A stretch of DNA of 64,000 nt, taken from assembly GCF_023544665.1 (NCBI RefSeq), contig NZ_JAMJFL010000004.1, positions 281,139 to 345,138 on the forward strand. The letters are read 5' to 3'. The notes under the pieces were generated by a model. That model saw nothing but the letters and a program-made list of their open reading frames with translations, made no database searches and was not told the origin of the DNA. The position numbers were made by a program, and so were the translations under genes. Source of the DNA: Streptomyces sp. YS415. GTDB lineage: Bacteria; Actinomycetota; Actinomycetes; Streptomycetales; Streptomycetaceae. Positions 59,428 to 64,000 of this stretch are shown in pieces (position 1 is the stretch's first letter; each line of letters opens with the position of its first letter).

Positions 59428-60243
59428 ATGATCACCACCGACCCCGTCCACGGCGTGCCCTGTTTCCTCGACCTCGGTGCCCCTGACGTGCAGGCCGCCG
59501 CGGCCTTCTACGGCCGCGTGCTCGGCTGGGAGTACGAGGCCATGCAGGGCGGCGAGGAGATGGAAGGCTCCGAGGACATGGAAGGCGGGATGTTCCGCAA
59601 GGACGGCAAGGTCGTCGCCGGCCTGGGCAAGCTCACCGAGGAGGGCGCCCGCTCGGCCTGGATGATCTACTACAACGTCACCGACGCGGACGCCACCACG
59701 CAGGCCGTCGAGAAGGCGGGCGGCACGGTCCGGACGGCCCCCAGGGACCTCGGCGAGTGGGGCCGGATGGCCCAGCTCAGCGACCCGCTCGGCGGCCAGT
59801 TCGCCATCTGGCAGCCCGGCACGGACGGCGGCGTGGAACTGGTGGACGCCCCGGGCGCGCTGTCGTGGACCGAGCTCTACACGAGCGACGCCGAGGGCGC
59901 GAAGAAGTTCTACGGCGACGTCTTCGGCTGGTGGTACAGCGACATGGAACTGCCGGGCGGCGGCGGCACGTACTCCCTGATCACCCCGGCGGACCTGCCG
60001 GAGGAGCGGATGCAGGGCGGCATCATGGGCCTGTCGAAGGAGGATCTCGCCCTGGCGGGCGGGAAGCCGTACTGGCACCCGGTCTTCGACGTCGAGGACT
60101 GCGACGCCGCGGTCGCCCAGGTCACCGGGAACGGCGGCAGTGTGCAGATGGGCCCCGAGGACGCGGAGGGCGTGGGCCGGCTCGCGGTCTGCGTGGACCC
60201 GGCGGGCGCGGACTTCGTGGTGCTCACCCCCGTCAAGAGCTGA
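59428..60243 (+). CDS. two-domain VOC (glyoxalase-fold) protein
   Basis: A 271-residue protein made of two VOC modules: 'GVPCFLDLGAPDVQAAAAFYGRVLGWEYE' to 'DPLGGQFAIWQPG', and 'ALSWTELYTSDAEGAKKFYGDVFGWWY' to 'DPAGADFVVLTP'. The paired betaalphabetabetabeta units are typical of the 27-kDa-antigen/glyoxalase-like Streptomyces proteins whose substrate is unknown. Metal ligand positions are only partly conserved. GAAGGG precedes the ATG. Single gene. Confidence 0.87.
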   Translation: MITTDPVHGVPCFLDLGAPDVQAAAAFYGRVLGWEYEAMQGGEEMEGSEDMEGGMFRKDGKVVAGLGKLTEEGARSAWMIYYNVTDADATTQAVEKAGGTVRTAPRDLGEWGRMAQLSDPLGGQFAIWQPGTDGGVELVDAPGALSWTELYTSDAEGAKKFYGDVFGWWYSDMELPGGGGTYSLITPADLPEERMQGGIMGLSKEDLALAGGKPYWHPVFDVEDCDAAVAQVTGNGGSVQMGPEDAEGVGRLAVCVDPAGADFVVLTPVKS

Positions 60244-60380
60244 ACACGAGGTGCCGGCCGGGCGGCCCCACTCCGCCCGGCCGGCCCCCGATACGAGATC
60301 GCAGGCCATGTGACAGGACTCCGCACTCCCCAGTCACGGGCCACTGCACATGATCACGCCGACCATGCGATCCCGGTCCC

Positions 60381-60815
60381 TCAGAACGCGAAGACGCTCG
60401 CTCCGAGGGAGCTCTTCACGCACTCGTTGGAAAAGGTCCGCTCGTAGGAGACGCGCTCTCCGCGCCAGACGCCGTCGACCGTGACGACGACGGGGTCGTA
60501 CTCCCTGGTACACAGCATGTCGTCGTCGCTCGTGAGCGCGTCGAAGTCGCCTTGGGCCGCGCGCAGTTCGGCGCAGGCCGGGCCGGCCGCCGGGTGCGTA
60601 CCGGAGGGCGCGGGCGTGCAGACGAGGGTGACGGCGCGCTCCGGGGCGGCGAGTGCCGCACTCTCACCGTGCGCCACGGTGAGCACGAGCGCGGAGGGGG
60701 CGTAGAGCGAGCCGGGCGCGTTGCCGGGGGCCGCGGGGGCGGCTCCGGCGAGGGGGCCGCAGACGGCTGCCGCCGTCAGGCCGAGGGTTGCTGTCCAGCG
60801 CGCGGTGTTCCGCAT
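60381..60815 (-). CDS. sti1: Streptomyces subtilisin inhibitor (SSI) with P1 arginine
   Basis: A 144-residue secreted protease inhibitor. Signal peptide (1-30), then the mature SSI domain beginning '[17 protein letters not shown]'. Four cysteines C66, C81, C102 and C132 form the two conserved disulfides. The reactive site is '[16 protein letters not shown]': aligning with SSI puts the scissile bond after R104, so trypsin-like proteases are the expected targets (SSI itself has Met, STI1 types Lys). GGAAGG lies nine bases before the ATG. Such inhibitors control trypsin-like proteases that act at aerial growth. Confidence 0.92.
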   Translation of the reverse strand: MRNTARWTATLGLTAAAVCGPLAGAAPAAPGNAPGSLYAPSALVLTVAHGESAALAAPERAVTLVCTPAPSGTHPAAGPACAELRAAQGDFDALTSDDDMLCTREYDPVVVTVDGVWRGERVSYERTFSNECVKSSLGASVFAF

Positions 60816-61564
60816 TGTGTGCATCCTTCCGCTCGAATCGGGGGTGTGCCGGAACCCGCCCGATCGGGCCGGAACCGGCGACCGCGAGTCTGCCGAGTCC
60901 GCCGCCGGAACACACATCGACCCCATGTGTTTCAGTAACCTTGCGTATTGAATCAGTGGCGTGAAGTAACGGAGTTCGAACGTTCCAACCCCGGGAACAG
61001 GCGGTTCTTGATCGCCCGAAGCAGCCAACTGGCCGAATCCCCTGCGTTCTTTAATAGGCCTGAAACATTCCGATTCCGACCTCGGTCGATCACTTCCTGA
61101 CATCGACGCCGTGGAGGATTCATCCACTGACGCAGCGAAAGATGGATGAACCGTCACCTGATACGGGACCTGACCATGGTCGTACGGTCGGCAGATCCCG
61201 GCTTCCCGCCGCCGACCGCACCGCCACCCCGCTGCACCTGTTCCGGCTCGCTTGCGGCGGCGCCAACAACAAGGCGCCCGAGTACGTCGATCCGGCCGCT
61301 CCCGACCTCGTCGGCGGTCTACGGGCCCGAGGGCGCGCGGCCGGCCCGCGCCGAGAAGCGGGGAGCGTCACGAACGCCCGATGGAATCTGGTCAATCTCG
61401 GCACCGGGCACCGGCCGGTGTTCGCGCGGCCCCGCTCACGACCCCGCGAACTCCCCTCGATCCCGGCGCAGTCCGCGAAGGGAGCCTGACCGGTCACACT
61501 TCCGTACTGGTCGGTATGGTCTGCGTACTGCGCGTTCTCAGCGACGAGAGGCGGGACGGACGAC
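60816..61564. promoter_or_regulatory. 749-bp region without a recognised gene
   Basis: It holds the promoters of the inhibitor gene (left) and hydroxyacid oxidase operon (right). The segment 60920-61110 is less G+C-rich than its surroundings and has short palindromes GTTCGAAC and GAACGTTC near 60981-60992. Open frames between 61140 and 61500 exist on both strands but lack family motifs, a ribosome site or domain structure, so none is called; a decayed gene cannot be excluded. TACTGGTCGGTATGGTC (61505-61521) resembles a GntR-type half-site pair, unproven. Confidence 0.45.
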
Positions 61565-62734
61565 ATGGCCAAGCACTGGGCCGACTTCCAGTACGAGATC
61601 TATCTCAACGGCATGACCGGTGCCGTACCCCGGCTGCCCACCGATCTGACCCGGCTGGAGGAACTGACCGAGCAGCGCCTCGGCCCGGGGCCGGTCGGTT
61701 ACGTCGCGGGCAGCGCCGGGGACGGCAGTACCGCCCGCGCCAACCGGGCCGCCCTGGAACGCCGCCGGATCGTGCCGCGCATGCTGCGGGACGTGCACGC
61801 ACGGGACCTGTCCGTCGAGGTGCTGGGCCGCTCCCTGCCCGCCCCGCTGGCGCTGGCCCCGGTCGGCGTGCTGTCGATCATGCACCCGGACGCCGAGCCG
61901 GCCGCCGCCCGGGCCGCCGCCGCACAGGGCGTGCCGTACATCCTGTCCTCGGCCTCCAGCACTCCCCTGGAACAGGTCGCCGAGGCCATGGGGGACGCCG
62001 AGCGCTGGTTCCAGCTGTACTGGCCCAAGGACCCCGAGGTGGCCCGGAGTTTCCTGGACCGGGCGAAGGCGGCCGGGTACACCGCCCTCGTCGTCACCCT
62101 GGACACACCGCTGCTGGCGTGGCGGCCCCGCGACCTGGACCAGGCGTATCTGCCGTTCCTGCACGGGGTGGGCACCGCCAACTACTTCACCGACCCGGCC
62201 TTCCTTGCGGGCCTCGCCAAGCCGGTGCACGAGGACCCGAACGCCGCCGTGATGCACTTCGTGGGCATGTTCGCCGACCCCGGCAAGACCTGGCCGGACC
62301 TGGCGTTCCTGCGGGAGCACTGGGACGGCCCGATCGTCCTGAAGGGCGTCCTGCACCCCGACGACGCGCGTGCGGCGGCCGACGCCGGGATGGACGGGGT
62401 CGTCGTCTCCAACCACGGCGGCCGGCAGGTGGCCGGTTCGATCGCGGCGGCCGACGCGCTGCCCGCGGTGGTGGCGGCGGTCGGTGACCGGCTCACCGTC
62501 CTCTTCGACAGCGGGGTCCGCACCGGCGACGACATCGTCAAGGCGCTCGCCCTCGGCGCGCGGGCGGTGCTGATCGGCCGGCCGTACGTGTACGGGCTGG
62601 GCCTGGACGGACAGGCCGGCGTCGAGCACGTCATCCGCTGCCTGCTCGCCGAACTGGACCTGACGCTCGCGCTGTCGGGGCACGCGGGCCCGGCCACCCT
62701 GAGCCCGGCCGACCTGGCCGAGGAGTCCGTATGA
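61565..62734 (+). CDS. FMN-dependent L-2-hydroxyacid oxidase (lactate 2-monooxygenase-like)
   Basis: A 389-residue TIM-barrel flavoenzyme. 'APVGVLSIMHPDAE', 'PYILSSASSTPLE', 'WFQLYWPKD', 'LVVTLDTPLLAWRPRD', 'LKGVLHPDDA', 'VVSNHGGRQ' (catalytic His), 'FDSGVRTGDD' and 'ALGARAVLIGRPYVYGL' are the ordered FMN and substrate motifs of glycolate/lactate oxidases. The N-terminus 'HWADFQYEIYLNGM' is that of lactate 2-monooxygenase-like proteins. It oxidises an L-2-hydroxyacid to the 2-oxoacid or decarboxylated acid. The stop overlaps the next start (ATGA). Confidence 0.9.
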   Translation: MAKHWADFQYEIYLNGMTGAVPRLPTDLTRLEELTEQRLGPGPVGYVAGSAGDGSTARANRAALERRRIVPRMLRDVHARDLSVEVLGRSLPAPLALAPVGVLSIMHPDAEPAAARAAAAQGVPYILSSASSTPLEQVAEAMGDAERWFQLYWPKDPEVARSFLDRAKAAGYTALVVTLDTPLLAWRPRDLDQAYLPFLHGVGTANYFTDPAFLAGLAKPVHEDPNAAVMHFVGMFADPGKTWPDLAFLREHWDGPIVLKGVLHPDDARAAADAGMDGVVVSNHGGRQVAGSIAAADALPAVVAAVGDRLTVLFDSGVRTGDDIVKALALGARAVLIGRPYVYGLGLDGQAGVEHVIRCLLAELDLTLALSGHAGPATLSPADLAEESV

Positions 62735-63714
62735 CCGCCCCGAGCAACGTCCTCGCCGTCATCTCCGGACACGTCGGCGGCCGGAAGACCGGGGCGGGGC
62801 TGGCCACGCTCTTCCCCGCCGAGGTGAACGTCACCGTCGTGGAGAGCGCGGACGAGGACCCGGCCGCCCTGCGCGCCGCCCATGTGATCATCACGGGCCT
62901 TGCCCCGGTGACCGCCGAACACCTCGCCGCCGCACCGGACCTGGAGCTCGTGCAGTGCGCGAGCCACGGCTTCGACTACGTCGATCTGGCCGCCGCCCAC
63001 GAGCGGGGGGTGCGGGTGTGCAACATCGGCTCCAGCGGCGCCGAGGCACAGAACGTCGCCGAGCAGACCTTCGCTCTGATGCTCGCCCTCGCCAAACAGC
63101 TGATCCCCGCCCACACCGCGCTCACCGAAGCCGACTGGGCCCTCCCCCGCCTCCAGCGCTCCCTGACCGAACTGTCCGGCAAGACGCTCGGCATCGTGGG
63201 CCTGGGCCAGATCGGCCGCGAAGTCGCCCGCCGCGCGGTGGCCTTCGACATGACCGTCGTCTACGCCGGGCGCACCAGGGCCGACGCCGGGACGGAAGCC
63301 CGGCTCGGCGGCGCCCGCCACCTCCCGCTCGACGACCTGCTGCGCACCTCGGACTACGTCTCCCTGCACGCCCCGCTCACCGACGGCACCCGGCACCTCC
63401 TGAACGCCACGCGGCTGGCGCTGCTGAAGCCGACGGCGTTCGTGGTGAACACCGCGCGGGGCGCCCTGATCGACCAGGACGCCCTCGCCGACGCCCTGGA
63501 GAGGGGCGCCCTGGCCGGGGCGGGCATCGACGTATTCGATCCCGAACCACCCACCCCGGCCCTGCGGTTGCTGCGCGCGCCGAACGTGGTGCTCTCCCCG
63601 CACGCCGGCGGCGTCACCCGCGAGACCCTGGTGCGCATCGGCCTGGCCGCCGTGCGGAACGTGACCGGGTTCCTGTCGGGCGAGCCGCCCCGGGACCTGG
63701 TCAGTCGGCCCTGA
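62731..63714 (+). CDS. D-isomer-specific 2-hydroxyacid dehydrogenase
   Basis: A 327-residue NAD(P)-dependent dehydrogenase. The coenzyme domain has 'LGIVGLGQIGREVARRA'; the catalytic Arg, Glu and His lie in 'FVVNTARGALIDQDAL', 'GIDVFDPEPPTP' and 'VLSPHAGGVTRET'. 'CASHGFDYVDLAAAHERGVRV' is the substrate-domain signature. It reduces a 2-oxoacid to the D-hydroxyacid or the reverse. Coupled by ATGA to the L-specific flavin oxidase, so the pair may link L- and D-forms of one hydroxyacid through the oxoacid. Confidence 0.92.
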   Translation: MTAPSNVLAVISGHVGGRKTGAGLATLFPAEVNVTVVESADEDPAALRAAHVIITGLAPVTAEHLAAAPDLELVQCASHGFDYVDLAAAHERGVRVCNIGSSGAEAQNVAEQTFALMLALAKQLIPAHTALTEADWALPRLQRSLTELSGKTLGIVGLGQIGREVARRAVAFDMTVVYAGRTRADAGTEARLGGARHLPLDDLLRTSDYVSLHAPLTDGTRHLLNATRLALLKPTAFVVNTARGALIDQDALADALERGALAGAGIDVFDPEPPTPALRLLRAPNVVLSPHAGGVTRETLVRIGLAAVRNVTGFLSGEPPRDLVSRP

Positions 63715-63907
63715 GCTCGGGCGCGGCCACCGACAGCGGGTCCGGATGCGCCGACCGGCCCGGATCCGCGAACCAGCGCTGGGCGTCCGTGCCGTCCCGG
63801 ACCTTGACCACGATGTCGGCGCCCGCCGTGCCGTTGGTCGAGGTGAGGGCGAGCCGTTCGTCCCAGCCGGGCAGCAACTCGCCCCGGACGGTCAGGTGGT
63901 AGCGCAC
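63701..63907 (-). CDS. small protein of unknown function
   Basis: A 68-residue product starting at a GTG (MRYHLTVRGELLPGWDERLAL...). The first strand 'RYHLTVRGEL' and following beta-type pattern resemble small actinobacterial proteins of unknown role. The frame is closed upstream by a stop, so the gene is complete or the end of a decayed one. Its 3' end overlaps the convergent dehydrogenase by 14 bp. No ribosome site was identified. Weak call. Confidence 0.42.
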   Translation of the reverse strand: MRYHLTVRGELLPGWDERLALTSTNGTAGADIVVKVRDGTDAQRWFADPGRSAHPDPLSVAAPELRAD

Positions 63908-64000
63908 GTCGTCGGCCCGGTCGTCGTCCTCGTCGGCGCGACTTCCCGGTGGGCCAGGACACAGCCTTCACGGAATGTTTCACGCGCCTGGTCGAGTACG

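Noticed and set aside
61120..61572. Frames on both strands between the inhibitor and the hydroxyacid oxidase gene
   Set aside because: No family motif, no ribosome site and poor domain-like pattern; kept as intergenic, although a decayed gene cannot be excluded.
63908..64000. Coding-like stretch at the right edge (+ strand, RDFPVGQDTAF)
   Set aside because: Too short and without a start or known motif; cannot be supported from the window.
1..64000. tRNA, rRNA, riboswitch, insertion sequence or phage attachment site
   Set aside because: None was recognised by eye: no cloverleaf with a conserved TTC loop, no transposase motif, no terminal inverted repeats with target duplication.

Overview
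The window is about 73% G+C, with strong G/C bias at third codon positions, many GTG starts, stop/start overlaps and apparently leaderless genes. It carries a SapB (ram) morphogen locus, a mycothiol-dependent formaldehyde dehydrogenase, a Streptomyces subtilisin inhibitor, streptogrisin-type proteases and an OtrA-type ribosomal protection protein. Together these point to a Streptomyces chromosome. No rRNA, tRNA, insertion sequence or CRISPR array was recognised.

Layout. 0-24.5 kb is mainly housekeeping and stress functions: an MFS exporter cut by the left edge, a phosphoesterase/BON/nucleotidyltransferase operon, a TetR regulator with a palindromic operator that recurs before an OB-fold protein, a membrane-anchored S1 protease, an L,D-transpeptidase, two SDR enzymes, the mscR/metallo-hydrolase pair, an AlkA-like glycosylase, a glycosyltransferase whose 3' end lies inside a 130-bp tandem repeat, a TetR/beta-propeller pair, an OtrA-like GTPase and an XdhC protein. 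24.7-33.4 kb is a surface-glycan or glycoside locus with a full dTDP-L-rhamnose set split over two convergent operons: GT2-rmlC, then P450 and O-methyltransferase, on +; rmlA-rmlB-rmlD-methyltransferase on -. 33.4-47.3 kb is a developmental block. The intact ramC-ramS-ramA-ramB operon and ramR are bracketed by two large SpoIIE-type phosphatases. Decayed pieces of a second lanthionine synthetase and ABC transporter lie between ramC and ramR.

47.3-56 kb holds a secreted S1 protease with an acidic repeat tail, a thioesterase and a four-gene export system: a cysteine-free double-glycine peptide, an HlyD-type adaptor, a C39-peptidase ABC transporter and a second NHLM-type ABC transporter, with no maturation enzyme visible. 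56-64 kb holds a Ppx/GppA phosphatase, a haem-oxygenase-like di-iron protein with an MTQ2-like methyltransferase and a CDGSH protein, a glyoxalase-fold protein, the subtilisin inhibitor, and an L-hydroxyacid oxidase coupled to a D-hydroxyacid dehydrogenase.

The most notable points are: (1) the remnant between ramC and ramR, whose order and orientation (synthetase, ABC, convergent ramR) look like the footprint of an older ram operon beside an intact inverted one; (2) a TTA codon early in ramR, implying bldA dependence; (3) the cysteine-free, non-basic repeat peptide with a dedicated NHLM exporter; (4) strong hairpins separating peptide gene from transporter genes in both peptide loci. Functions are inferred from motifs read by eye; no database search was possible.
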